From positions 2,701,001 through 2,765,000 of the forward strand of contig NZ_CP128477.1 in assembly GCF_030369675.1 (NCBI RefSeq): DNA of 64,000 bases. Direction: 5' to 3'. The notes beneath the pieces were generated by a model. It was not told the DNA's origin. It was given only the letters and a program-made list of their open reading frames with translations, and made no database searches. This document shows, piece by piece, positions 8,344-17,156 of this stretch. The first letter of the stretch is position 1, and each line of letters starts with the position of its first letter. The position numbers and the translations under genes were made by a program. The stretch comes from Peteryoungia algae. Lineage in GTDB: Bacteria; Pseudomonadota; Alphaproteobacteria; Rhizobiales; Rhizobiaceae.

Positions 8344-8387
8344 TCCTTCTGCGGCAATTGTGCCGTCGTCGCGGACCTTGGGATTCG

Positions 8388-8537
8388 CTACTCATTATCG
8401 TCGTTTAAAAGGATTCTGACCGCAGCACCTTCGAGATCCTCGTATTGTTTGGTTCGAAGCGACCAGAAGAATGCTAACAATCCAACAGTTCCCATTGCAA
8501 TTGAAATGGGAACGAGAATGGCTAAGGCCGTTTTCAA
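8388..8537 (-). CDS. fixS: cbb3-type cytochrome oxidase assembly protein FixS/CcoS
   Basis: A 49-residue protein with one N-terminal membrane helix (ILVPISIAMGTVGLLAFFW) followed by SLRTKQYEDLEGAAVRILL and an acidic tail. The pattern W-S-x(2-5)-Q-[YF]-[ED]-D-L-[ED]-G-A-A-x-R-I-L is the signature of CcoS/FixS, needed to insert haem and copper into the cbb3 oxidase. The start is a TTG at 8537, supported by a near-perfect AAGGAGG site six bases upstream; no ATG is available. A longer frame reading in from 8726 is not like the family. It is separated from fixNOQP by two other genes, and fixG, fixH and fixI are not present in this window. Confidence 0.88.
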   Translation of the reverse strand: MKTALAILVPISIAMGTVGLLAFFWSLRTKQYEDLEGAAVRILLNDDNE

Positions 8538-8875
8538 GTGGTCCTCCTTGTAGACCTGATATCGCGTAAATAAGACGCGAATGCTTGATTTCCAGATTTT
8601 GCTGACCACATCCGTGATGCCGTCGAGCTTAATCCGTTTTCGGTCGCGCCCATGATACGATAGGCGGCCAGTACTATTTTGAAGCAGCGCCCACCTTCGC
8701 ACGTATACGCGGTCCGCAACCGACACAAAATAAGGCGTTTCCGGCCCAGCTTCGAAGATAGAGTGAAGAAAGCCTCGCTCGCGGACTCTATGAACTCCGG
8801 CCTTTCTCGATGACCCTGCCCCCGGTCGTTTTCACATGAATGTCGCCGATGTGACGATTATTGCTATCATGGCGG
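8538..8875. other. Intergenic stretch between fixS and the DUF2189 gene
   Basis: About 340 bp without a convincing gene. Both minus-strand frames that cross it have atypical composition and no family resemblance. It probably holds the promoter for fixS and the downstream small membrane protein; I saw no Fnr/FixK-type palindrome in it. Confidence 0.5.
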
Positions 8876-9679
8876 CTATCGCATTTCCCGGTAGGCGTGC
8901 CAGGTCGCATGACCGAGCCAAGGAAACACAACGATTAATCCAACCAGGCCTGTTGCTACACTGAACAAAAAGAGCACCAGAACCGATAGTCCCCAGATGA
9001 GCGCGGGTTGCAGATTATTCCACACCAGCGCCATGCTCACTCCCATCGCAGTAAAGGCGTCGATTTTGTTATCCAGCAGCATTGGTACGGAAAATGCACT
9101 GATGGCAAAGGCAAAGCCTGCAAAAAGTGCACCGACAAGCGTTCCCACGAGAAGCATCGACCAACCCAATGGTGTGGCGAACAACATCGAGATGACATGA
9201 TCGAAGCCGGGAAACGGCCGCACACCGAAGAACAGCGCGTACACAATGACAGCTGCTCTCATCCAAAGAAGCATCAACATTGTCAGCAGCATACCGGTGA
9301 AAAATATCTGCGCACCTGCACGTGGGCGCACCCTCAGCATTGACGAAAGGGTTGTCCGATCACCCTTCTCAAGGCTTTGGCTTTTTAAATACAGGCCCGC
9401 CGCGACCAATGGCCCCACGATCATGAATCCAGCGAGAGCAGGAAAGAGCAGATAGTCTTGTCCGCTCGTGAACATGTACACGACGAACAGCCAGGAGACG
9501 CAAAAGACAGCTACGCCATAAGCCAGGCTGAGCAGGGGTTGCGTCCAGAGGTCTTTCCAGCCTGCCCGCAACCACCGAAGCGCAGCGTCATTCGATAGGT
9601 GCCGCTGGTATTGCTCGCTGCGCGTCTCCTCTACATCCGAGATCTCGGACACAAAGATTGCCTTGTGCTTTCTCGTCAT
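8876..9679 (-). CDS. DUF2189 family integral membrane protein
   Basis: A 267-residue protein with about six membrane helices. The soluble N-terminus ends with LRWLRAGWKDLWTQPLLSLAYG, the recurrent opening of DUF2189 proteins, followed by alternating hydrophobic segments and the closing PWLGHATWHAYR. DUF2189 proteins are often next to cbb3 oxidase or denitrification genes; the biochemical function is unknown to me. I use the ATG at 9679 (MTRKHKAIFV), with GGGGAGC a few bases upstream; the frame is open to 9853 but that part overlaps another gene and is unlike the family. It follows the small membrane gene by 17 bp and is probably in the fixNOQP transcript. Confidence 0.82.
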   Translation of the reverse strand: MTRKHKAIFVSEISDVEETRSEQYQRHLSNDAALRWLRAGWKDLWTQPLLSLAYGVAVFCVSWLFVVYMFTSGQDYLLFPALAGFMIVGPLVAAGLYLKSQSLEKGDRTTLSSMLRVRPRAGAQIFFTGMLLTMLMLLWMRAAVIVYALFFGVRPFPGFDHVISMLFATPLGWSMLLVGTLVGALFAGFAFAISAFSVPMLLDNKIDAFTAMGVSMALVWNNLQPALIWGLSVLVLFLFSVATGLVGLIVVFPWLGHATWHAYREMR

Positions 9680-9696
9680 CTGAAGCTCCCCTGTTC

Positions 9697-9891
9697 TTAG
9701 CAAGCCGATTTGGCAGCTCGAAACTGTCCGGACGTCTGGCCCCTCTCCTTCAGGTGAGGAACGCAGCCAGGCTGCGACGAAAAGGCCACGTATAAAAGGT
9801 GCACGTTGGCTAACAATACCACCAAAACAGCAGTAGCAATCATTCCAACCCAAAACACTCGATGTCCCAGCGCTGCTTTCATTTTAGCCAC
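9697..9891 (-). CDS. Small single-helix membrane protein after fixP
   Basis: A 64-residue product with one membrane helix (about residues 13-35) followed by a short tail containing FSSQPGCVPHLKERG. The first base follows the last base of fixP directly, so it is surely in the same transcript. Short proteins with a helix and a Q-P-x-C-V-P-H-L tail recur next to fixP in rhizobia as far as I recall, but no function is known to me. A role as an extra small subunit or assembly factor of the cbb3 oxidase is a guess from position alone. Confidence 0.65.
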   Translation of the reverse strand: MAKMKAALGHRVFWVGMIATAVLVVLLANVHLLYVAFSSQPGCVPHLKERGQTSGQFRAAKSAC

Positions 9892-10770
9892 TCAAGGCTC
9901 CGTTTGGCTCAATGCGAAGACGTATAGAGCAAGGACCTTGATCTCCACAGGCGACAGTCGTTCGTCCCATGTTGGCATGTGACCCGCACGACCACCGTGG
10001 ATCGTATCTATGATCGTTCGAAGACTTCCGCCGTAGATCCAACGGTCATCAGCGAGGTTGGGTGCACCGACTTCTGGATCCCCTCTGCCCTCTGAACCGT
10101 GACAGGTAGCACAGTTGCTTTGGAAGACTTCGCGACCGCGAACGACCTGCTCGTTATTATCATCTGTCGCTGTCCTGGGATCGCTCATGGTCTGCACGAA
10201 GGCTGCCACATCTCGCACCTGCTCCCGATCCAACATTTCATCTCTGCCGAATGCCGGCATCTGGGAAACCCTTGTATCCAGGTGTCGAGAATTGATGCCG
10301 ACGGTCAACGTTTGCTGGATCATCTCAGGGGTTCCGCCCCAAATCCAGTCATCGTCAGTGAGGTCAGGGTAGTTAGGCCCGCCTTTACCGTCCCGGCGGT
10401 GACAAGCTGCACAGTTGTCGCCAAACAGCTGGTGACCTGCCGTCTCGGCAGTCGCCATCAGTTTTTCGTCGGCGCGGATTTCGTCGAACGAAAGTTCTGC
10501 AATGCTCGCCGCCCAGGACGAGCGGGAAAGAGCAGCGTTCTGCAGAACTTCCGCGACTTCCTCCTTCTGATCCACTCCAAGCAGGCCCTTTGTGTACGTG
10601 TCCCCCAATGGCCAGGTTGGGAGAAGCATCCACCACACGACGGCAAAGATGTGAGTGATGATCAAAAAAAGTAGAATACCTTTAGGTATCGGGGTATCTA
10701 GCTCCTTGATGCCATTCCATACATGTCCTGTCGTCTTTCGTTTGCTGACGGGATCAATTTCTACCTCCAT
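9892..10770 (-). CDS. fixP: cbb3-type cytochrome c oxidase subunit III (dihaem cytochrome c)
   Basis: FixP/CcoP passes electrons from the cytochrome bc1 complex to FixO. The 292-residue protein has an N-terminal hydrophilic part (HVWNGIKELDTPIPKG), one membrane helix (about residues 33-52) and two periplasmic cytochrome c domains with CAACH (near residue 133) and CATCH (near residue 219), each followed by a methionine ligand region (QMPAFG, HMPTW). Length and layout are typical. The start overlaps the end of fixQ by 10 bp. It closes the fixNOQP set. Confidence 0.97.
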   Translation of the reverse strand: MEVEIDPVSKRKTTGHVWNGIKELDTPIPKGILLFLIITHIFAVVWWMLLPTWPLGDTYTKGLLGVDQKEEVAEVLQNAALSRSSWAASIAELSFDEIRADEKLMATAETAGHQLFGDNCAACHRRDGKGGPNYPDLTDDDWIWGGTPEMIQQTLTVGINSRHLDTRVSQMPAFGRDEMLDREQVRDVAAFVQTMSDPRTATDDNNEQVVRGREVFQSNCATCHGSEGRGDPEVGAPNLADDRWIYGGSLRTIIDTIHGGRAGHMPTWDERLSPVEIKVLALYVFALSQTEP

Positions 10771-10931
10771 GGGGCATCCTCCTCATGGAACAATTCTCGT
10801 TCAGCACTTTCAAAACGCTTCTTGTTTGACGGCAGGAATGTGTAAACGAGCACCAGGATCGAAAAGCCGATTAGATAAAACAGGCCCCAGGTCTTTGCAG
10901 TTTCGACAAGCACTTCATGACTGACGTTCAT
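10761..10931 (-). CDS. fixQ: cbb3-type cytochrome c oxidase subunit FixQ/CcoQ
   Basis: A 56-residue product read directly from the bases. It has one membrane helix (about residues 15-33, WGLFYLIGFSILVLVYTFLP) followed by a charged SNKKRFESAERE tail, the standard CcoQ form. CcoQ stabilises the association of CcoP with the core. It starts at an ATG 9 bp after the fixO stop and its last 10 bases overlap the fixP start, as expected in a compact fixNOQP operon. It is short enough to be missed by automatic callers. Confidence 0.93.
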   Translation of the reverse strand: MNVSHEVLVETAKTWGLFYLIGFSILVLVYTFLPSNKKRFESAERELFHEEDAPWR

Positions 10932-10940
10932 CTCGCACTC

Positions 10941-11696
10941 CTAGTTATTCGAGGGTTCAGGCATGGGCTCCGCAGCTGCGGTATTTTCATAAGCAGCACC
11001 AGTCAGCCTTCCCAACACTTGAATGTAAGCAACCAGAGCATCCATTTCGGTTAGGTTTGTAACAACCCCGTCGAACGCAGAAAGCTGTGTTCCTTCACCA
11101 TAACGCGTTGTGACTTCACTCGCCTGTTCGCTGTCTGGTGCTGCCTGTCCGTATGCGTCGACTGCGGCATTTTCGATCATGTCGTCCGTATAAGGGACCC
11201 CAACCGTGCGTTGAGCTGCAAGCATGAGCGGGAGCTTCGTAGTATCAAGCAGCGTCGTCGACAACCATCGATACGACGGCATGTTTGATTCCGGCACCAC
11301 ATCGCGCGGATTGTTCAGATGCGCCACATGCCAGAAGTCGGAGTATTTGCCACCAATCCGTGCGAGGTCCGGGCCGGTGCGTTTGGAACCCCACAACATC
11401 GGGTGATCATACTTTGATTCCACTGCCAGAGAGTAAGGTCCATACCGTTCAACATCGTCTCTAAGGGTCCGGATCATCTGGCTATGACACGCATAGCAAC
11501 CCTCGCGGACATAGATGTCGCGTCCCGCCAGCTCAAGCGGGGTATAGAGACGCATGTCCTCGACGGTCTCAACGGTGTCGTCTATCGTGAAGAGCGGCGC
11601 AATCTCCACAATGCCGCCAACGCTTGCTGCGGCAATGATCGCGAGCATGAAACCAGTTGCCGAACGTTCTAGTTTTCTATGTATAGAATCCGACAT
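10941..11696 (-). CDS. fixO: cbb3-type cytochrome c oxidase subunit II (monohaem cytochrome c)
   Basis: FixO/CcoO is the membrane-anchored monohaem subunit. The 251-residue protein starts MSDSIHRKLERSATGF, with an N-terminal anchor helix and REGCYACHSQMIRT (CxxCH haem site near residue 70), then WGSKRTGPDLARIGGKYSD, all family landmarks. The start at 11696 lies 4 bp after the fixN stop; the in-frame start at 11720 lies inside fixN and is less likely. Length is usual for the family. Confidence 0.96.
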   Translation of the reverse strand: MSDSIHRKLERSATGFMLAIIAAASVGGIVEIAPLFTIDDTVETVEDMRLYTPLELAGRDIYVREGCYACHSQMIRTLRDDVERYGPYSLAVESKYDHPMLWGSKRTGPDLARIGGKYSDFWHVAHLNNPRDVVPESNMPSYRWLSTTLLDTTKLPLMLAAQRTVGVPYTDDMIENAAVDAYGQAAPDSEQASEVTTRYGEGTQLSAFDGVVTNLTEMDALVAYIQVLGRLTGAAYENTAAAEPMPEPSNN

Positions 11697-11700
11697 ATGG

Positions 11701-13353
11701 TCACTCCGCAGGCGTTGCATGGGTCTTTACCCCATCAACAATCGGAAAATCTTCACTTGAAGCGGCCGTAGCCGTCCCAGCATGCCTGACCGTCATCCAA
11801 ACGTTATAGGCAGCGATCACCGCGCCGATGAGGAAGAGCAAGCCGCCAAATGCTCGGGCAATGTAGTAAGGATACATTGCCACCAGCGTATCAACGAACG
11901 AGTAGGTGAGAGCGCTGTCTTCCGAGTAGGTCCGCCACATCAACCCTTGTATGATCCCCGAATTCCACATGGCAAACACGTAAATGAGCGTGCCTATAAG
12001 GGCGAGCCAGAAGTGAATTTCAACCAAAGCAGCCGAGTACATGCGGTCCAGTTTCCAGATTGCCGGCACCAGGGTGTACAGAGCTCCAAAGGTAATGAGC
12101 GCGACCCAGCCCAACGCCCCGGCATGAACATGCCCAACAGTCCAATCGGTGTAGTGAGACAGGGAATTGACTGGCCTTATGGCCAAAAACGAACCTTCGA
12201 ATGTCGACAGGCCATAGAAGAAGGCTGCCATCATCATAAAGCGCAGGGTCGCGTCATCACGCACTTTGTGCCAGGCACCGTTCAAGGTGAGCAAGGCGTT
12301 TCCAGCCGAGGCCCAGGACGGAACAAGTAGCATGACTGAAAAAGTCATACCAAGGTTCTGCACCCAATGAGGAAGCGCAGTGTAATGCAAATGATGGGAT
12401 CCTGCCCACATGTAGAAGAAGGTAATGCCCCAGAAACTCAGAATCGACAGCCTGTACGAAAAGATCGGGCGTTGAGCACGTATGGGGAGATAGTAATATA
12501 ACATGGCCAGAAAGCCAGCGGTCAGGAAAAACGCTACAGCATTGTGCCCGTACCACCACTGCACCATAGCGTCCTGTACCCCGGCCCACACGGTGTAACT
12601 TTTCGCGTCGGTTACTGAGATGGGAACAGCCAGATTATTGACGATGTGGAGGATAGCCACCACTAGAATGAACGCGAGATAGTACCAGTTCGCAACGTAG
12701 ATATGCGGTTCTTTTCGCCTGGCGAGCGTCCGTACGTAGAGTACGAAGTAGACGATCCATACGATCACAAGCCAGATATCCGCATACCATTCTGCTTCGG
12801 CATATTCCTTGGATTGAGTCACTCCAAGGAAATAGCCGGAGATCGCAAGAAGGCAGAACAGGTTAAAGCCGAAGAGGACAAACCACGGCGAGAATTGGTC
12901 CGCTAACCGCGCGCGGGAAGTCCTCTGCACAACATGGAACGATGTGGTGATCAGAGCATTCCCGCCGAACCCGAAGATTACTCCGGATGTGTGGGCAGGC
13001 CGTATTCGGCCGAAACTCGACCAAGCGGTGTCAAAATTGAGGGCAGGCCATGCAAGTTGTGCAGCCGCCCAGACTCCAACAAACATGCCAAATATGGCCC
13101 AGAAAAGCGTCAGGCCGACACCAATCTTGATTGGGTCATCGTAATATTTGCTAAATCGTGAAGGGTCTGGTGCCGGGGAAAACGCTCCCGACATTAGCAG
13201 CGCCAACAAACAGCCACTATAGATCAGAACGATCAACCCGTGGATGCCAAATGGCTCATTGCGCCCAACGGCGGCCATCGCGACACCGATCACGGCAAGT
13301 ACGATGAGAACGCCTGCAGCAAGATCCCGCTCTCCAGTGGTCAACTGTCTCAT
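11701..13353 (-). CDS. fixN: cbb3-type cytochrome c oxidase subunit I (catalytic)
   Basis: FixN/CcoN holds haem b and the haem b3-CuB centre that reduces oxygen at very low concentration. The 550-residue polytopic protein keeps the histidine landmarks: SFHVVQRT, WWYGHNAVAFF, GSHHLHYTALPHW and GHVHAGALGW. The ATG at 13353 has AGGGGAC just upstream. Family size is about 540-550 residues. In rhizobia this operon is normally under FixK control, but I found no TTGA-N6-TCAA-type box in the 273 bp between it and the next gene, so its regulation here is unclear from sequence. Confidence 0.97.
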   Translation of the reverse strand: MRQLTTGERDLAAGVLIVLAVIGVAMAAVGRNEPFGIHGLIVLIYSGCLLALLMSGAFSPAPDPSRFSKYYDDPIKIGVGLTLFWAIFGMFVGVWAAAQLAWPALNFDTAWSSFGRIRPAHTSGVIFGFGGNALITTSFHVVQRTSRARLADQFSPWFVLFGFNLFCLLAISGYFLGVTQSKEYAEAEWYADIWLVIVWIVYFVLYVRTLARRKEPHIYVANWYYLAFILVVAILHIVNNLAVPISVTDAKSYTVWAGVQDAMVQWWYGHNAVAFFLTAGFLAMLYYYLPIRAQRPIFSYRLSILSFWGITFFYMWAGSHHLHYTALPHWVQNLGMTFSVMLLVPSWASAGNALLTLNGAWHKVRDDATLRFMMMAAFFYGLSTFEGSFLAIRPVNSLSHYTDWTVGHVHAGALGWVALITFGALYTLVPAIWKLDRMYSAALVEIHFWLALIGTLIYVFAMWNSGIIQGLMWRTYSEDSALTYSFVDTLVAMYPYYIARAFGGLLFLIGAVIAAYNVWMTVRHAGTATAASSEDFPIVDGVKTHATPAE

Positions 13354-13626
13354 GTCCCCTCCCCGCGTAGCACATTTAAACGTCGGAACCTGTCCAAGAG
13401 AAGAAGGATCCACACTGTTCTTCTGAATTTATCTCGGTTTTTCGCTTAAAAGTGAGCAATCCGCTATAAATCAGCACACTACCAGACCTCCGCGATCTTT
13501 TTAACCCGCGCTCGGTAACTGGACCAATAAATTCAACTAGCTTGACCTAGCGCGCCAAAAAATGTCTCGCAACTGCAGCTGTGCCAGCACGTTCAGAACT
13601 GCAACAGTGGTTCTCCAGCCAACTTG

Positions 13627-14565
13627 TCATACCTCGGGACTACCCTGTGGCCGTGCCTCGGTGACAGATCGTCTTTCGCCCATAACCGCGCGATAATTTG
13701 CCAACGTTATGATCGCACCACCCAGGAAGACCCAGAGGTCGATCGCTTCTGCGTAAATGTAACATCCTACGACTGCTGCCATTGGCACGCGGAGGAAATC
13801 AATTGGCATGGCCACTGATGCGTCGAGGCGTTTCAAAGCTTGGGCCTGACAATAGTGGGCGCAGAGGGCCCCGAGACCTGCGACAGCCATCCATGGCATG
13901 TCAGTAAAGTGGACCGGACGCCAGTCTGTCAGTGAAGCAATGAAACCCAAAGGAAGCTGGATCACGATCATCCAAACGACGATCGCCGCCGGTGAAGCCT
14001 CTCGTGTCAGTCTTTTAACCAAGATCAAAGAGAGAGCGTACCCGGCGGCGGCAATGAGCACGAGACCTGCAGCCGGATCGACCATTGTAAAGCCTGGACG
14101 CACAATGATGAGAACCCCGATAAAGCCGGTTACCGTTGCGAAGATCCGTGGCCTTGTGAGCTTCTCCCGCAGGAAAAGGAATGCAAACAGTGCAACCCAG
14201 ATCGGCATAGTGAACTCAAGTGCAAAGACCGATGCCAGTGGCAAGATCACGACGCCAATCGTCCAAAGGTACTGCGCAACAAAGTGAATCAGGTTTCTTG
14301 CAAAGTGCAACTTCAACAATCTGCCTTGGCAAAGCTCCGGCAGCAGAAGTCGTCCAAAGATCAAGATAACGCATAGCCCCACCAGAGCACGGAAGAAGAG
14401 AACTTGCTCGATCGAAAGCGTGGCCGCGAGCTCTCGCGACCCCACTGACATTCCGACGAACGAGAACATTCCGAGCGCCATCCATAGCAGCCCTTGAAAG
14501 AACTCGGTGCGGTGATGATACTCGTTCTGCATCTCGCGTTCTTCCAAATCGGACGGTTGCCGCAT
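13627..14565 (-). CDS. EamA/DMT-superfamily transporter
   Basis: A roughly 300-residue membrane protein with ten predicted helices arranged as two EamA repeats, as in drug/metabolite exporters of the RhaT/YdcZ type. Conserved features include FFRALVGLCV, a central charged LREKLTRPR loop between helices and a second LSLILVKRLTR half. Substrate cannot be read from the sequence. Two starts are possible: 14565 (MRQPSD) and 14532 (MQNEYHH), the latter preceded by GGAAG at acceptable distance. It is on the same strand as fixN but 273 bp upstream of it, so probably a separate unit. Confidence 0.85.
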   Translation of the reverse strand: MRQPSDLEEREMQNEYHHRTEFFQGLLWMALGMFSFVGMSVGSRELAATLSIEQVLFFRALVGLCVILIFGRLLLPELCQGRLLKLHFARNLIHFVAQYLWTIGVVILPLASVFALEFTMPIWVALFAFLFLREKLTRPRIFATVTGFIGVLIIVRPGFTMVDPAAGLVLIAAAGYALSLILVKRLTREASPAAIVVWMIVIQLPLGFIASLTDWRPVHFTDMPWMAVAGLGALCAHYCQAQALKRLDASVAMPIDFLRVPMAAVVGCYIYAEAIDLWVFLGGAIITLANYRAVMGERRSVTEARPQGSPEV

Positions 14566-14600
14566 CGCGCTCGCGTCCTTGATGAAATGAGGGCTGGGCT

Positions 14601-15138
14601 TCAGGCGGCTGGTGGACCCGGATCGTAAAATCCGTTTGTAGGGTTCGAACCAAGTCCGTGTCGCCGGTCCAAGCCGCCAGAAACGACGTACAAAATCGGT
14701 CTGGGCGCAGGTGTTCGTTCTTCTCGACCGAGCGCTTCGCGTTCGCGACGGGCCGCCTCCGGCTGGTACTCAACCTTCTCCAGCAAGATCTTCTCTTCCA
14801 CACCGTTCGAGTTGATCAACGACATTTCCTGGCCTTCACGCAATCCGAGAAGTGCCAGCCCTCTGAGCGTGGTGATCGGCAAGAACATACCCACTGGCCC
14901 ACTGAGCTGACCCGTGGCGATTACACACGTATCGCTCTCTCCACCGTCGACGAAAACGGACACGACTATTGACGCTGGCGATGTCCGCTAGCAAATCCTC
15001 CCGAAATACCACGATTGCCCTCTCAAGCTTTTGTCGTATCAACGGGATGAGAGTATCGTGTTGGCCATGCGGGCGATCGCGCAAGACCTCCAGAATGGTG
15101 AAATCTTTGGTCGTTAGAATAATGCTGCCGTTCGACAT
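14601..15138 (-). pseudogene. Frameshifted GreA/Rnk-like protein gene (copy 1)
   Basis: The intact paralogue at 19939-20478 shows what this should encode. Residues 1-42 or so (MSNGSIILTTKDFTILEVLR to NSRVRF) are in one frame, and the rest (GGESDTCVIATGQ...VGMFLPITTLRGLALLGLREGQ) continues in another. Aligning the two copies around 14955-14965 shows a net loss of two bases. The C-terminal part resembles the GreA/GreB C-terminal domain as found in Rnk (regulator of nucleoside diphosphate kinase). The decay leaves copy 2 as the likely functional gene. A sequencing error is possible, but the neighbouring copy of this module also carries an IS, consistent with decay. Confidence 0.75.
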
Positions 15139-15199
15139 TTCGCAATTCTCCGTCGCTCACCTTCGAGCACATGCACAGACATGGACATGGATGGGAGCC

Positions 15200-15224
15200 C
15201 CCCTGCGCGCGGACAGCGCAGGGG
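15200..15224. other. Conserved hairpin between the two GreA/Rnk-like genes (copy 1)
   Basis: CCCCTGCGC, a 7-base loop, then GCGCAGGGG, a perfect 9-bp stem. The same stem with a different loop occurs at 20535-20559 in the second module. It lies between the rnk-like gene and the following gene. There is no T-run, so an RNA processing or translation-control element is more likely than a terminator. Confidence 0.55.
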
Positions 15225-15280
15225 TGGCTATCCTGCGGTCAAACAGCCTCCATTGATTGCGAGACGAGAGAGCACCGATA

Positions 15281-15694
15281 TCATGATGCAAACTCGGTTA
15301 CTTCAACATGCTCGACCTGCAGACGATGCTGGCGACCATCCCTTGCGACCCAATCGATCGACTGCCCGGCGGACAGACCGATGAGGGCTGCACCAATTGG
15401 CGTCAGGATCGAGATCTTGTTTGCGGCGATGTCAGCTTCTCCGGGAAAGACCACCGTAACTGTTCGATCCTCACCGAGGTCGCTTGTAAAGCGAACTGTA
15501 GAGCCCATTCGGACAACGTCTAAACCAATACTACTATCGGGCACGACGCGGGCCCGGTCGAGCTCCATGAGCAGCTCCTCGGACACGGTCGGATTGCGCA
15601 AAGCATGTGCTTCTGCGAGCCGCGAGAGCCTCGCATGGTCAGTTCTTGTCAGGCTGATCGCGGGTTTGCGATGGCGCTTCGTTTGGGGAGCCAT
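15281..15694 (-). CDS. Rnk-like nucleoside diphosphate kinase regulator / GreA-GreB C-terminal domain protein (copy 1)
   Basis: A 137-residue protein: an N-terminal Rnk coiled region (TRTDHARLSRLAEAHALRN, residues 16-34) and a C-terminal FKBP-like GreA/GreB domain with MGSTVRFTSDLGEDRTV and ISILTPIGAALIGLSAGQ. Rnk-type proteins bind RNA polymerase near its secondary channel. It is about 80% identical by eye to the copy at 20619-21038. In this copy an IS3-family element lies 176 bp upstream of the start, in the control region, so expression may be altered. The gene itself appears intact. Confidence 0.85.
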   Translation of the reverse strand: MAPQTKRHRKPAISLTRTDHARLSRLAEAHALRNPTVSEELLMELDRARVVPDSSIGLDVVRMGSTVRFTSDLGEDRTVTVVFPGEADIAANKISILTPIGAALIGLSAGQSIDWVARDGRQHRLQVEHVEVTEFAS

Positions 15695-15864
15695 TGGGTT
15701 ATCCTACTAGAGATGCAAAGCCGCGCATCACGCGCTGCTGTATATTTGGAATTGTCGATGAGTTGCCGCTTGGTCGACGCTGGTTCCCTACGTTCGGGAT
15801 CGACCTATGCCCCACGACCTGATCGCGACGCGATGCGGCCGAGGGTCAACTGCCTGCGATGAGG

Positions 15865-15869
15865 CACAT
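15865..15869. repeat. Left target-site duplication of the IS3-family element
   Basis: CACAT immediately left of the element end. The same five bases follow the right end (17189-17193), and the uninterrupted second module has CACAT only once (21211-21215 region, within GGCACATCCG). Confidence 0.85.
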
Positions 15870-15942
15870 TGAACTGCCCCCCATTTCGACCGGACAGTCG
15901 GCATAAGCAGAAAGGCTCAAGCACAGGCTTGAGGACAGGCTT

Positions 15943-16287
15943 ATGTCTAACGAGTATCGACACGTTGAATTGCTGACGGGTGATGTCCGCCGCAGACGGT
16001 GGACAACCGAGCAGAAGCTGACAATCATTGAGCAGAGTTTTGAACCTGGCGAGACGGTGTCTTCGGCTGCTCGCCGCCATGGCGTTGCGCCCAATCTGCT
16101 TTACCGGTGGCGCAGGCTCTTGAGTGAGGGAGGTGCTGCAGCCGTGGATTCTGACGAGCCGGTTGTCGGCAATTCGGAAGTTAGAAAGCTGGAGGACCGC
16201 GTTCGCGAGCTGGAGCGCATGCTCGGCCGCAAGTCGATGGAGGTCGAAATCCTCCGCGAAGCCTTGTCCAAAGCAGACTCAAAATAA
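15943..16287 (+). CDS. IS3-family transposase OrfA
   Basis: A 114-residue DNA-binding protein. It has an HTH of the Tnp_1 type (RWTTEQKLTIIEQSFEPGET to AARRHGVAPNLLYRWRRLL, residues 19-62) and a C-terminal leucine-zipper-like helix (VRKLEDRVRELERMLGRKSM). The 3' end (CAAAATAA) overlaps the open frame of orfB in the -1 phase, typical of programmed frameshifting that yields the OrfAB transposase. Confidence 0.92.
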   Translation: MSNEYRHVELLTGDVRRRRWTTEQKLTIIEQSFEPGETVSSAARRHGVAPNLLYRWRRLLSEGGAAAVDSDEPVVGNSEVRKLEDRVRELERMLGRKSMEVEILREALSKADSK

Positions 16288-16328
16288 CGGATATCGCGGC
16301 CGATCTTGTTGCCGAAGGACGGTTCCCG

Positions 16329-17156
16329 ATGAAGGCTGTCGCCGACACGCTCGGCGTTTCCCGTTCCAATCTGATCGAGCGCCTGAAAGGCAGATCGAAG
16401 CCGCGCGGCTCCTATCACAAGGCCGAGGATGCAGAGCTTCTGCCCATCATCCGCAGGCTGGTGGATCAAAGGCCAACCTATGGCTATCGGCGGATCGTCG
16501 CGCTTCTCAATCGCGAGAGGCAAGCCGCCGATAAGCCTGTCGTCAACGCCAAACGGGTTCATCGCATCATGGGCAACCACGCCATGCTGCTGGAGAAGCA
16601 TACGGCCGTTCGTAAGGGCCGCCTCCACGACGGCAAGGTGATGGTCATGCGCTCGAACCTGCGCTGGTGCTCGGACGGTCTGGAGTTCACCTGCTGGAAC
16701 GGCGAGGTCATTCGGCTCGCCTTCATCATTGACGCCTTCGACCGCGAGATCATCGCCTGGACGGCGGTCGCCAACGCGGGTATCTCCGGCTCTGACGTGC
16801 GCGACATGATGCTGGAGGCGGTCGAGAAGCGGTTCATAGCAACGAGAGCCCCGCACGCAATTGAGCATCTCTCCGACAATGGCTCAGCTTACACCGCGAG
16901 GGACACGAGGCTGTTTGCCCAGGCGCTCAATCTGACGCACTGCTTCACCCCGGTGGCCAGTCCGCAGTCGAACGGCATGTCGGAAGCCTTCGTCAAAACC
17001 CTGAAGCGGGACTATATCCGCATCGCAGCACTACCGGACGCCGAAACAGCGCTCCGGCTCATCGACGGATGGATCGAGGACTATAACGAAATCCATCCCC
17101 ATTCCGCGCTCAAGATGGATTCCCCTCGGCAGTTCATCAGGGCTAAATCAAACTAG
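16329..17156 (+). CDS. IS3-family transposase OrfB (rve integrase catalytic domain)
   Basis: The 275-residue product holds an HTH_21 region (LPIIRRLVDQRPTYGYRRI) and a DDE catalytic core: an Asp in AFIIDAFDREI, Asp in HLSDNGSAYTA and Glu in SNGMSEAFVKTLKRDY. The phase is open upstream to about 16281, reading KITDIAADLVAEGRFP before the ATG, so it is probably made mainly as a frameshifted OrfAB fusion rather than from its own start. All three catalytic residues are present. Confidence 0.92.
   Translation: MKAVADTLGVSRSNLIERLKGRSKPRGSYHKAEDAELLPIIRRLVDQRPTYGYRRIVALLNRERQAADKPVVNAKRVHRIMGNHAMLLEKHTAVRKGRLHDGKVMVMRSNLRWCSDGLEFTCWNGEVIRLAFIIDAFDREIIAWTAVANAGISGSDVRDMMLEAVEKRFIATRAPHAIEHLSDNGSAYTARDTRLFAQALNLTHCFTPVASPQSNGMSEAFVKTLKRDYIRIAALPDAETALRLIDGWIEDYNEIHPHSALKMDSPRQFIRAKSN

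Noticed and set aside
13354..13626. FixK-type anaerobox upstream of fixN
   Set aside because: I looked for TTGA-N6-TCAA/TTG-N8-CAA patterns and found none; TTGACC and CAACTAG segments near 13535-13550 are in the wrong spacing.
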